Assembly (NCBI GenBank): GCA_949295645.1
Contig: CASFLY010000089.1
Coordinates: 1 to 33,297 of the forward strand
Direction of reading: 5' to 3'
Source: an uncultured Bacteroidales bacterium
GTDB lineage: Bacteria; Bacteroidota; Bacteroidia; Bacteroidales; UBA932
DNA length: 33,297 bases
Under the pieces are notes generated by a model. It saw only the letters and a list, made by a program, of their open reading frames with translations. It did no database searches and was not told the origin of the DNA. Below, piece after piece: positions 1-7,820 of this stretch. The position numbers were made by a program, and so were the translations under genes. Positions within the stretch are counted from its first letter, which is position 1. Every line of letters begins with the position of its first letter.

Positions 1-1
1 T

Positions 2-1180
2 TCCGTATTTACAAAGGTATATGAGGACAATATCGCAATGAGCGATACCGAGGGGAGGGATTTCTACAACAACAATTTCTTCCTGCACCCTACCACGAGC
101 AGGGATTCGATGAGGGTAATGAAGTTCGACAACAGGATGTTCATCAGGCTGCAGCCGTGGTCGAGCGAGGGAATCGTCTCGAAGCTGGATGTGGGAATCG
201 GCGACAAACTCCTGAATTACTACGACTTCGACAGGATGAGCTACCTGAAAAAACCTGAAAACGTCGTACGGAACTCCGTCTACCTTTATGCAGGGGCGCA
301 GGGGCAGCTGAAAAAGTATATCCGCTGGGATGCTGCCGGACGGTACACATTCGCCGGAAGCGAGATCAACGATTTTTCGGTGGCTGCCAATATGTCACTG
401 AACTTCTATCCGTTCAGACGGGCGAAGAACAGCCCGCTGAACCTGAACCTGCATTTCGAGACAAGTCTCAGGGAACCGGACTATTATCACCAGCATCTGC
501 ATACGAACCATTACTGGTGGGACAACGATTTCGGAAAGATTTCCACCACGAGGGCCGAAGCTGCCCTGAACATTCCGGTATGGAATTTGAGTGCATCTTT
601 CGGTTATGCGCTGCTGAGTAACAACATATATTACGACTACCACGGAACAATACAGCAAAACGAAACACCAATGAGCGTCATGACAGCTTCTGTCATGAAA
701 AATTTCAGGCTTTGGAATTTCCACTTTGACCATCGGGCTCTTTTTCAGCTTTCCTCGAACGAGGATGTGTTGCGTCTGCCCAAGCTCGCATTGAATTTCA
801 GGTACTATTTCCAGTTCAATGTGGTGAAAGACGTGATGCAGATGCAGATCGGAGCGAACGCCACCTACGACACCAAGTGGTACGCTCCGGCCTACAACCC
901 TGTCGCAGGAGTGTTCTACAACCAGAACGAAGAGCTGTACGGCAACTGTCCGTACATCGACGTCTTTGTGAACATCCAGTGGAAAAGGGCTTGCATTTTC
1001 GTAAAGGCTGTGAACCTCGGAATGGGCTGGCCGAACAGGTCCGCCGACTATTTCAGTGCACACCATTACATAAAATCGCAACAGGCGTTCAAAGTAGGAA
1101 TTTTCTGGCCGTTTTATGTACAACCTAAGAGCGTTTCCAATTTCGGGAACGCCAAAGAGCTGGGAAGCTCGCAAGAATAG
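2..1180 (+). CDS. putative porin, 5'-truncated by window edge
   Basis: The reading frame is open from base 2, so the start and signal peptide lie upstream of the window; the ATG at 38 is probably internal, because the codons before it (FTKVYEDNIAM) read as coding sequence. The product resembles the Bacteroidota putative porin family (Porin_10 type), an outer-membrane beta-barrel. What is visible is a long run of alternating polar and aromatic strands, such as NLNLHFETSLREPDYY, and an aromatic-rich C-terminal half (GYALLSNNIYYDYHG, LNFRYYFQFNVV), as expected of barrel strands. Function is inferred from this pattern only; the transported solute is unknown. It is followed 10 bp later by a lytic transglycosylase gene with its own good ribosome-binding site, so the two are probably cotranscribed. 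Confidence 0.75.
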   Translation, partial: SVFTKVYEDNIAMSDTEGRDFYNNNFFLHPTTSRDSMRVMKFDNRMFIRLQPWSSEGIVSKLDVGIGDKLLNYYDFDRMSYLKKPENVVRNSVYLYAGAQGQLKKYIRWDAAGRYTFAGSEINDFSVAANMSLNFYPFRRAKNSPLNLNLHFETSLREPDYYHQHLHTNHYWWDNDFGKISTTRAEAALNIPVWNLSASFGYALLSNNIYYDYHGTIQQNETPMSVMTASVMKNFRLWNFHFDHRALFQLSSNEDVLRLPKLALNFRYYFQFNVVKDVMQMQIGANATYDTKWYAPAYNPVAGVFYNQNEELYGNCPYIDVFVNIQWKRACIFVKAVNLGMGWPNRSADYFSAHHYIKSQQAFKVGIFWPFYVQPKSVSNFGNAKELGSSQE

Positions 1181-1190
1181 GAGGTAAAGT

Positions 1191-2264
1191 ATGAAAATTA
1201 CGGAAAAAATGCGCTCAGTAATGAAGTATTGTGTCGCTTTCGCTCTGGTTTTCGGGTCGGTGACCATAGGTGACCGGTCCAATGCCGTGGACGGAATCAG
1301 CCCGTACGAGACATTCGGAGGCGATACTATCAGGTGTGTGATAAACACCGGGAACGAAAACTATGGAAGAAACGGTTTCAGGACAGGCTTCAACTACGAA
1401 CTTCTCCGGAAATTCGGGGAACATGTGGGGGCCGGGGTCGAAATCACCCTTGCGGACGACCACTGCAACTATGCAGACTCCCTGCTTTCAGGGGCGGTCG
1501 ACATAATGGTTCTGCCGGATACCTGCGGACATTTCGGAAAAGATTTCATATTTTCCAGAAAAATAGACAATGCCGTATGGGCGGTAAACAGCGAGGACAT
1601 CGCCAAGATCAAGGAAGTGAATACCTGGATCGCGACTTTTACCGAATCCGACGAATACAAGGCCACCTGGGCGAAATACCACAGGACGGTAAATCCTTTG
1701 ACCAAATTCGACAGGGGGATGATCTCTTCCAAAATCAGCCCTTATGACAAGCTGATCAAGGAATATGCACGCGGCCTCGGCTGGGACTGGAGGATGCTTG
1801 CGGCCGTCATCTATCAGGAATCCAAATTCTCCATCAACACAGTCTCGCACAGAGGGGCGACAGGACTGATGCAGGTAATGCCTTCCACTGCAAAGTATTA
1901 CGGGATACACGACCTGCTCGATCCGGAACAGAACATCAAGGCCGGCACCATGCACCTGGCCCGTCTTCAGAAAATGTACGGGAACGAAGGGATGACGGAT
2001 GCGGAAAGGTTCAAATTCGTCCTGGCGTCATACAATGCGGGCGAGGGAAGAATCGCCGACTGCCGGAGACTGGCCTCTGCCAGAAATCTCGACGACACGA
2101 AATGGGATGACATCCTGAAAGTGATACCTTCGATGCGCGAAGATGCCACCCTGCAGGAGACTACCCTGAAATTCGGCAAGTTCAACGGTACGGAAACGAT
2201 GAATTACGTCGAAAACATCCTGAACATATACAACGCGTTCTGCGAGATCTGTCCGGCTGCCTGA
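1191..2264 (+). CDS. MltF-like membrane-associated lytic murein transglycosylase
   Basis: The 357-residue product cleaves peptidoglycan glycan strands, forming 1,6-anhydro-MurNAc ends, in the periplasm. An N-terminal hydrophobic segment (about residues 9-27) serves as signal or anchor; no lipobox is seen. Residues about 48-165 resemble a shortened periplasmic solute-binding domain (SBP_bac_3 type, ELLRKFGEHVGAGVEITLAD), and residues about 185-300 are the SLT catalytic domain. The catalytic glutamate is E210 in VIYQESKF, followed by GATGLMQVMPSTA and later ASYNAGEGRI, all standard SLT motifs. This two-domain order is that of MltF, although the binding domain is much shorter than in E. coli MltF. 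The start is supported by AGGAGG a few bases upstream of ATG. Confidence 0.88.
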   Translation: MKITEKMRSVMKYCVAFALVFGSVTIGDRSNAVDGISPYETFGGDTIRCVINTGNENYGRNGFRTGFNYELLRKFGEHVGAGVEITLADDHCNYADSLLSGAVDIMVLPDTCGHFGKDFIFSRKIDNAVWAVNSEDIAKIKEVNTWIATFTESDEYKATWAKYHRTVNPLTKFDRGMISSKISPYDKLIKEYARGLGWDWRMLAAVIYQESKFSINTVSHRGATGLMQVMPSTAKYYGIHDLLDPEQNIKAGTMHLARLQKMYGNEGMTDAERFKFVLASYNAGEGRIADCRRLASARNLDDTKWDDILKVIPSMREDATLQETTLKFGKFNGTETMNYVENILNIYNAFCEICPAA

Positions 2265-2284
2265 AAACATCTCCGGCAGCCCGG
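2252..2284. terminator. possible bidirectional hairpin between convergent genes
   Basis: CCGGCTGCC and GGCAGCCCGG pair with one bulged base around the stop of the transglycosylase gene and face the end of the convergent permease gene. There is no clear T-run on either side, so a terminator role is only a guess from position and stem. Confidence 0.3.
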
Positions 2285-2289
2285 AAACG

Positions 2290-3462
2290 CTAAGACATCC
2301 TGACGGTTCTGGCGGGATCCACTTTGGAAATGAACATCGACGGCAGCAGAAGCAGAAGCATTATCAGAAGATATGCGGCTGCGTCTGCCGCCATTATTTT
2401 CATGATATCCATCCGTACGGGTACGAAAGAAATGAAATAGTTTGCAGGATCGAGTGCTATGGCATGCGTATGCGACTGTAAAAGGCACAGGGCGATGGCT
2501 GTGACATTCCCGGCAAGCATACCTTTCAGCACTATGACGGAGGAGCGCCTCAGGAAGACTTTCGCTATGGAGCGGTCCGTCATCCCGAGAGATTTCAGTA
2601 TCCCGATGGTGGAGATATTCTCGAAGAGGAGGATTAGAAGGCCCGAAATCATATTGAATCCGGCAACAAGAGTCATCAGGACAAGGATGACTACGGCATT
2701 GAAATCTATAAGCGACAGCCAGTCGAAAAGCTGCGGATTCTCATGCGCGGAAGACACGCTGACGACAGAGGCCTCGTCATCCGATGAATGCAGCAATGCC
2801 ACTGCCCCTATTTCACGCGACTTTTCAGCCATGCCGGCCTCCGTCCGGAAAGCGTCGTCGAGTATGATCTCGAACGCTGAGACACTCGTTTCATCCCAGT
2901 CATTGACCCGCTGGATATCGGACAGTTTCCCGTACACGACCAGCCTGTCGTCCGTCCCGGTAATGTCATCATAGACCGAGACCACGGTAAATTTCCTGGC
3001 CTTTACCCTCTCCCCGACGAAATAGGTCTGGAACGAGTCTCCCTGCGAGACAGAAAGTATTGCAGCCAGACGTGAAGGGATGCTGACAGGCAAGGAAACG
3101 GAATCCGCCGGAGCAAAGTCCTCCGTCCCCTTGAACATCACCCCGTGCACGACATCCCCGTTTTTCACTATGCCGGCACGATAGGCCACGGGCGAAATGC
3201 TCCTGATGCCGGCAACCGAATCGAGATAAGGCAGATATGCAGGACTGCGCTCTATCGGAGCCGTTCCGGACAGCCAGTCGAGTGTGACAGGCACCAGACG
3301 CACATCGCCGGTCGCTTCCGAAAGGGCATCACGGATTTCCTTTCTGAAACCGGAAGACACCGACACGGCTATGATCATCACAAGAAAACTCAGGGCAATG
3401 GAAACCGTCGCCGCCCTGCCCCTGAAGCGCAGTTTTCCCGAAATGAAGCCAGTGACACCCAT
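2290..3462 (-). CDS. FtsX/LolE-like ABC transporter permease
   Basis: A 390-residue inner-membrane protein with the MacB/LolC/E layout: one transmembrane helix near residues 17-37 (SIALSFLVMIIAVSVSSGF), a large periplasmic domain (about 40-250), then three helices near 257-280, 302-325 and 355-378, ending in KVDPARTVRMS, like the DPxxxLR tail of LolC/E permeases. The cytoplasmic loop ENISTIGILKSLGM is the typical coupling segment that contacts the ATPase. In Bacteroidota such proteins are usually annotated as FtsX-like or lipoprotein-releasing permeases; the ATPase partner is not in the window. It starts 28 bp after the metallopeptidase gene and probably shares its transcript. The substrate is unknown. 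Confidence 0.82.
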   Translation of the reverse strand: MGVTGFISGKLRFRGRAATVSIALSFLVMIIAVSVSSGFRKEIRDALSEATGDVRLVPVTLDWLSGTAPIERSPAYLPYLDSVAGIRSISPVAYRAGIVKNGDVVHGVMFKGTEDFAPADSVSLPVSIPSRLAAILSVSQGDSFQTYFVGERVKARKFTVVSVYDDITGTDDRLVVYGKLSDIQRVNDWDETSVSAFEIILDDAFRTEAGMAEKSREIGAVALLHSSDDEASVVSVSSAHENPQLFDWLSLIDFNAVVILVLMTLVAGFNMISGLLILLFENISTIGILKSLGMTDRSIAKVFLRRSSVIVLKGMLAGNVTAIALCLLQSHTHAIALDPANYFISFVPVRMDIMKIMAADAAAYLLIMLLLLLPSMFISKVDPARTVRMS

Positions 3463-3490
3463 AAACCGGACAATAGAGACAGCGTACGGG

Positions 3491-5506
3491 TTACCAGATT
3501 ACCACCCTTTCCTCTTCCGGACGGTACATCGGATCGCCTTCCTCGATTCCGAAGGCATCGAAGAAGGTTTGCAGGTTCCGTAAAGTCACATTTACCCTGT
3601 TTTCCCCGAGGGAATGGACATCGAGTCTTGTCAGGCGGGCCTTTTCCTCATCGGTTATATTCATAGCCCATACCGTGGCATACGACAGGTAGAATCTCTG
3701 CTCTGCAGTGAAACCGTCTATATCCTCCGGACGGTTGCCTGCGAATGAATTCTGCAAGGCGGTATATGCCACGCGCAGACCGCCCTGGTCGGCGATATTC
3801 TCCCCGAGGCAAAGCGCTCCGTTCGCCTTGAGTCCCGGAAGCACCGTTACCGAATCGAACTGTGCCACAAGCACGTCGGTCATTTTTCTGAAAGCGGCTT
3901 CATCCTCAGGCTTCCACCAGTCCGTCATATTGCCGTTCTTGTCGAAATGGCGTCCCTGATCGTCGAAACCATGAGTCATCTCATGGCTTATCACCACTCC
4001 TATGGCGCCATAGTTCACCGCATCATCGGCCTGCGGGTTGAAGAACGGTTTCTGCAGGATGGCTGCAGGAAAGCATATTTCGTTTGTTGCCGGATTGTAA
4101 TAGGCATTGACGGTCTGCGGGCTCATAAGCCATTCGCTCCTGTCTACCGGTTTGCCGAGCCTCGAAAGGTTGTCCGCCATATTCCACATCCTGATATTGC
4201 GTACATTTTCCGCATAGGTCAGGGTAGGGTTTATGATAAGGGTCGAGTAGTCTTTCCATTTGTCGGGATAACCGACCTTGACTACAATCGACTCCAGTTT
4301 CTCCTTTGCGAACATTTTGGTCGAATCCGACATCCACTTCAGGGAATCTATGTGCTCCCCGAGAGCAGTCCTGATATTCGCGATCATTTCCAGCATGGCA
4401 TCCTTGGACTCCTGGGGGAAATAGGCCTGGACATAAAGTTTCCCGACGGCCTCCGGAAGCATCTCGCTTGCAACCTGCAATGAACGTTTCCATCTCGGCT
4501 GCTGCTCCTTCACCCCTGCCATCTGCCTCTTGAAAAAGTCGAAATGGGCATCGTAGAAATCATCGCCCAAAAGAGTGCAATAATCCGTAATATACTGTGC
4601 GGCAAGATATTTCTTCAAGACGGCATAATCCACAGACCCTAACAGGGAATCCACTGCCATGATATATGAAGGCTGCGCGACAATGATCTTCTCCGGCTCT
4701 TCTATTCCCAGTTCCCTGAACCAGGCCCCGAAATCGAAATTCCGGCAGGTGTCTTTCAGTTCCTTCGCGGAGATCGGATTATAGGCCCTGCGCACATCCC
4801 TGCGCTCGACGCCCGTCCAGGACGCCTTTGCCAGGGCATCCTCCACACTGATCACTTCGGCTGCCGACGAATCCGGATTCTCGATGCCGGCGAGAGCGAA
4901 CATCCTGGAAAGGCAGTCCCTGTAGCCGGCCTTCAGCCCGGCATTGGCAGTGTCCACATAATAGTCCCTGTCCCCCATCCCGAGACCTGCCTGGTCGATA
5001 TACAGCACATTCCTGTCGCTGTCCGTCATGTCGGCAGTCACGTATGCGGCAAAAAAAGGAGAGGACTGGGCGGCATGCATACCGGCTACCGTCTCTGCAA
5101 AAGAGCGGCTGTCGCATATCGCTGCTATCGTCTCCAACTGTTTCTGCAGGGACACGGCACCTTCGCCGGCAAGCCTTGCGGAGTCGAGTCCCATATTATA
5201 AAGGTCAGTGATCTTCTGGGCCTCGCTTCCGGGCACCGGAGTCCCGTCGGCAAGATTTCCGAAAAGATCCCTGAGACGTTTTTCATTGTTGTCCGCCAGT
5301 TCATTGAATATCCCGTAACGGGCATATTCCGGCTGCAGAGGATGCGATTTCATCCAGCCTCCGGTCGCGTACCTGTAAAAATCCTCGCCCGGTGCCACCG
5401 TCGGATCCATGTTGGCCGGATCGAGGGCCTTCTCGACATATTTTTCAGTCTGTCCGCACGAAACGGCCGCAGCGAATGCAAACATAAGACATACCACTCT
5501 ATTCAT
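3491..5506 (-). CDS. pepO: M13 family zinc metallopeptidase (PepO/neprilysin-like), lipoprotein
   Basis: A 671-residue endopeptidase of the neprilysin family. The N-terminus carries a lipobox ending at C17 (AAAVSC), so the mature protein is predicted to be lipid-anchored in the cell envelope. The peptidase N-terminal lobe spans roughly residues 35-420 and the catalytic lobe about 460-671. Visible family motifs are NAYYNP (467-472), the zinc motif HEMTH (H508, E509, H512), and ENIADQGG with third ligand E569 and D573; the protein ends in a tryptophan, as M13 enzymes typically do. Length matches the family. Members hydrolyse oligopeptides. A -7 promoter element lies 25 bp upstream of the start, so it is transcribed separately from the araC-type gene upstream; the permease gene follows closely. 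Confidence 0.95.
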   Translation of the reverse strand: MNRVVCLMFAFAAAVSCGQTEKYVEKALDPANMDPTVAPGEDFYRYATGGWMKSHPLQPEYARYGIFNELADNNEKRLRDLFGNLADGTPVPGSEAQKITDLYNMGLDSARLAGEGAVSLQKQLETIAAICDSRSFAETVAGMHAAQSSPFFAAYVTADMTDSDRNVLYIDQAGLGMGDRDYYVDTANAGLKAGYRDCLSRMFALAGIENPDSSAAEVISVEDALAKASWTGVERRDVRRAYNPISAKELKDTCRNFDFGAWFRELGIEEPEKIIVAQPSYIMAVDSLLGSVDYAVLKKYLAAQYITDYCTLLGDDFYDAHFDFFKRQMAGVKEQQPRWKRSLQVASEMLPEAVGKLYVQAYFPQESKDAMLEMIANIRTALGEHIDSLKWMSDSTKMFAKEKLESIVVKVGYPDKWKDYSTLIINPTLTYAENVRNIRMWNMADNLSRLGKPVDRSEWLMSPQTVNAYYNPATNEICFPAAILQKPFFNPQADDAVNYGAIGVVISHEMTHGFDDQGRHFDKNGNMTDWWKPEDEAAFRKMTDVLVAQFDSVTVLPGLKANGALCLGENIADQGGLRVAYTALQNSFAGNRPEDIDGFTAEQRFYLSYATVWAMNITDEEKARLTRLDVHSLGENRVNVTLRNLQTFFDAFGIEEGDPMYRPEEERVVIW

Positions 5507-5530
5507 AGTCCCGATATTGATATATTCTTA

Positions 5531-5538
5531 CAAAGATA
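5531..5538 (-). promoter_or_regulatory. Bacteroidota-type -7 element for the M13 peptidase gene
   Basis: On the minus strand the bases read TATCTTTG, an exact match to TAnnTTTG. Transcription would begin near 5524, giving a leader of about 18 nt. No clear TTTG -33 box is present at the usual spacing. Confidence 0.6.
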
Positions 5539-5596
5539 CTTATATTTTGGATAGTTAGTTAACTTTTTCCGATTTAAGGGAAAATTTGACATAGAC

Positions 5597-6463
5597 TCAC
5601 CTCATCTTTTTCCGGTATTCGGACGGAGACATCTTCATATACTTCCTGAAAAACTTGGAAAAGGCCGCCTGATCGGCAAAATGCAGGGCATCCGAAATCT
5701 GCTGCACGAGGATGTTTTCGTTTTTAAGCAGCTGCGACGCCAGTCCGAGCACTTCTCCGGAAATAATCTGATGAGGCGTCTTCCCGGTGTGCGCCTTGAC
5801 CACCCGGGAAAGATGCTTGGTAGAGATGCAGAGCTCCTTGGCATAAAAGGATACCTCCCGCCTTTCCCTGAAGTTTTTCCAGACCAGGTCGAAGAAATTG
5901 GCAAGAAGCGTATCCTTTACTACCGGCCTTGTCTGTCCGGGGACATCGAGCGACTTTTCCTTTATCAGCACATTCCCGAGCTCCAGCCCGAAACCGTGCA
6001 GATAGGCCGCAAGCATCTCTTCCCGGTAGCAGTGGTCCATATCCGACAGCACCTCATCCACCAGGCGCATCTGTTTGAAAAGCCGGGACGTGGAATTCGA
6101 CGACAGCCGGATCACGGGATCATTTATGATAATGCTCAAATAGTCTTTGGGCCCGGGCACGACATTCTGCATCACTTCGAGCAGGAACTCGCGCGTGGTC
6201 ACGAAACAATAGAAATCGACATCTTCGCTGTAGCTTCTGATGCCGAAGCTCGTGCCCTCGAGCACGTCGAGGAAGTCGCAGCGCTTCAGCCCTACCGCAT
6301 TTCCGTTGACCTCGGCCTCCATGGTTCCGGAAAAGACGAGCAGGTTCAGCCGGCAGCCCCTTACCCTGAATTTGTGAAGGATGGAAATGTCTCCGGCTTT
6401 GAGAATAAGGAATTTTCCGTCGATTTTCTGATTGTCCTGCGCAAATGAGCACAGTTGTTGCAT
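5597..6463 (-). CDS. AraC-family transcriptional regulator
   Basis: A cytoplasmic DNA-binding regulator, 288 residues from the chosen ATG. The N-terminal two thirds is a cupin-like sensing region (FRVRGCRLNLLVFSGTMEAE), and the last ~100 residues form the paired helix-turn-helix AraC domain: ELCISTKHLSRVVKAHTG for the first helix pair and ISDALHFADQAAFSKFFRKY, then MSPSEYRKK, for the second. The frame also allows a GTG at 6541 and an ATG at 6478; I chose 6463 because GAGGG lies 8 nt before it and because the longer forms would run over a perfect 10-bp palindrome at 6492-6518. It is divergent from the RND efflux operon, so it is a plausible local regulator of that operon; its ligand is unknown. 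Confidence 0.88.
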   Translation of the reverse strand: MQQLCSFAQDNQKIDGKFLILKAGDISILHKFRVRGCRLNLLVFSGTMEAEVNGNAVGLKRCDFLDVLEGTSFGIRSYSEDVDFYCFVTTREFLLEVMQNVVPGPKDYLSIIINDPVIRLSSNSTSRLFKQMRLVDEVLSDMDHCYREEMLAAYLHGFGLELGNVLIKEKSLDVPGQTRPVVKDTLLANFFDLVWKNFRERREVSFYAKELCISTKHLSRVVKAHTGKTPHQIISGEVLGLASQLLKNENILVQQISDALHFADQAAFSKFFRKYMKMSPSEYRKKMR

Positions 6464-6491
6464 ATTAAGCGCCCTCATGTGTAATAAAGTC

Positions 6492-6518
6492 AAATATTGT
6501 CCTTTTTTGACAATATTT
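6492..6518. promoter_or_regulatory. perfect 10-bp inverted repeat, candidate operator
   Basis: AAATATTGTC and GACAATATTT form a perfect inverted repeat around a 7-nt pyrimidine-rich loop, between the araC-type gene and the efflux operon. A further related half-site (AACAATTT) follows at 6530-6537. Position suggests an operator for the regulator or for autoregulation; the sequence is too AT-rich to exclude a weak hairpin in the regulator leader. Confidence 0.45.
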
Positions 6519-6606
6519 TCGCAGTTGCCAACAATTTCCACGCCATTATGCGAAATTTGGACAAATAAATACGCCTTTTATACAAGTGCAGTTAAAAACA
6601 ATGAGG

Positions 6607-6614
6607 TATTTTTG
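6607..6614 (+). promoter_or_regulatory. -7 element for RND efflux operon
   Basis: TATTTTTG matches TAnnTTTG and sits 42 bp before the adaptor start codon. A clear -33 TTTG is not visible at 19-23 bp, so the promoter may depend on an activator, for example the divergent AraC protein. Confidence 0.45.
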
Positions 6615-6656
6615 CACCTGCAAAAAATTTGAGTAAAACAACATTAATAAAATAAG

Positions 6657-7805
6657 ATGAAAGTATTGAAATTTTTTATCCCAGGGCTGTATGTCCTTGC
6701 CGGTCTGGTTTCGTGCAAGGAAGAAGTCAGTCACCAGCCGCAGGCCAGCGCTTATCCGTTTCTGACGCTGAGCCGTGAAAGCAGGACACTTTCTACCACT
6801 TATTCTACAGTGCTTGAAGGAAAGCAGTATGTAGACATCCGTCCCCAGGTGTCGGGATTCATCACCGACGTTCTTGTGAAAGAAGGGGCAAAGGTCAGGA
6901 AAGGCGAGACGCTTTTCATCATCGACACCATACCTTATGCCGCAACCTACGAGCAGGCCAAGGCGGCTGTAGCCACTGCGGAAGCCCAGGAAGCTACATC
7001 GAAACTCACGCTCGAAGGCCAGGAAGAGCTTTACAAGGAGAAAGTCATCTCCGATTTCGAACTCCAGACCTCGAGGAATTCATATCTGACGGCAAAGGCC
7101 GCCCTGGCCCAGGCAAAGGCCCAGGAAGTCAGCGCGGCGAACAACCTTTCCTTCGCAAAGGTCACGAGCCCGGTAAACGGAGTGGCTGGTATGACATCCA
7201 TCCGTGTAGGCGCCTTAGTAAGTTCGGCGATGACAGAGCCCCTTATCACCGTGACGGACAATTCGCAGATGTACGCATATTTCTCGCTCAGCGAAAAGGA
7301 AGCGGTCAGGCTGCTGAAGGAATACGGTTCACTCGAAAATACCATCAATTCATTCCCTGAAGTGTCCCTGATACTGAGCGACGGCACCGAATACGCCCTC
7401 AAGGGAAAAATCGATGCCATGAGCAGCATAGTGGAGAACTCCGTAGTACGCGTCAGGGCCATCTTCGACAATCCTGACAGGCTGCTCATCAACGGGGCCA
7501 GCGCGACCATCGCCATCCCTCATTTTATGGAGAACTGCATCGTTGTGCCTCAGGAGGCCACCTTCGAAATCCAGGACAAGATCTACGTCTACAAGGTCGT
7601 GGACGGCAGGGCTTCTTCCGCCATGATTTCCGTATATGAAGTCAACAACGGCAAGGAATACATCGTGGAAAGCGGGTTGTCCGAGGGCGATGTCATAGTG
7701 GCTACCGGGGCAGGACTGCTCAAGGAAGGCACTTATGTGACGGATGCAGCCAAAGCCGGACAGGGTGCTGCTGCAGAAGGACAGGACAAAACTGCAGAGG
7801 AATAA
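6657..7805 (+). CDS. RND efflux periplasmic adaptor (membrane fusion protein)
   Basis: A 382-residue HlyD/AcrA-type adaptor that bridges the inner-membrane RND pump and the outer-membrane channel. A lipobox signal ends at C20 (LAGLVSC), so it is anchored in a membrane by lipid. The lipoyl/barrel-sandwich half begins VDIRPQVSGFITDVLVKEGA (about 60-80), followed by an alpha-helical hairpin (AAVATAEAQEATSKL to AQAKAQEVSAAN), the second lipoyl half (VTSPVNGVAGM), a beta-barrel and a membrane-proximal domain ending near residue 360. Length is typical. The last 20 residues are low-complexity and charged. It is the first gene of a three-gene operon, 15 bp before the pump gene. Confidence 0.94.
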   Translation: MKVLKFFIPGLYVLAGLVSCKEEVSHQPQASAYPFLTLSRESRTLSTTYSTVLEGKQYVDIRPQVSGFITDVLVKEGAKVRKGETLFIIDTIPYAATYEQAKAAVATAEAQEATSKLTLEGQEELYKEKVISDFELQTSRNSYLTAKAALAQAKAQEVSAANNLSFAKVTSPVNGVAGMTSIRVGALVSSAMTEPLITVTDNSQMYAYFSLSEKEAVRLLKEYGSLENTINSFPEVSLILSDGTEYALKGKIDAMSSIVENSVVRVRAIFDNPDRLLINGASATIAIPHFMENCIVVPQEATFEIQDKIYVYKVVDGRASSAMISVYEVNNGKEYIVESGLSEGDVIVATGAGLLKEGTYVTDAAKAGQGAAAEGQDKTAEE

Positions 7806-7820
7806 TAAGGAGAACGGAAA

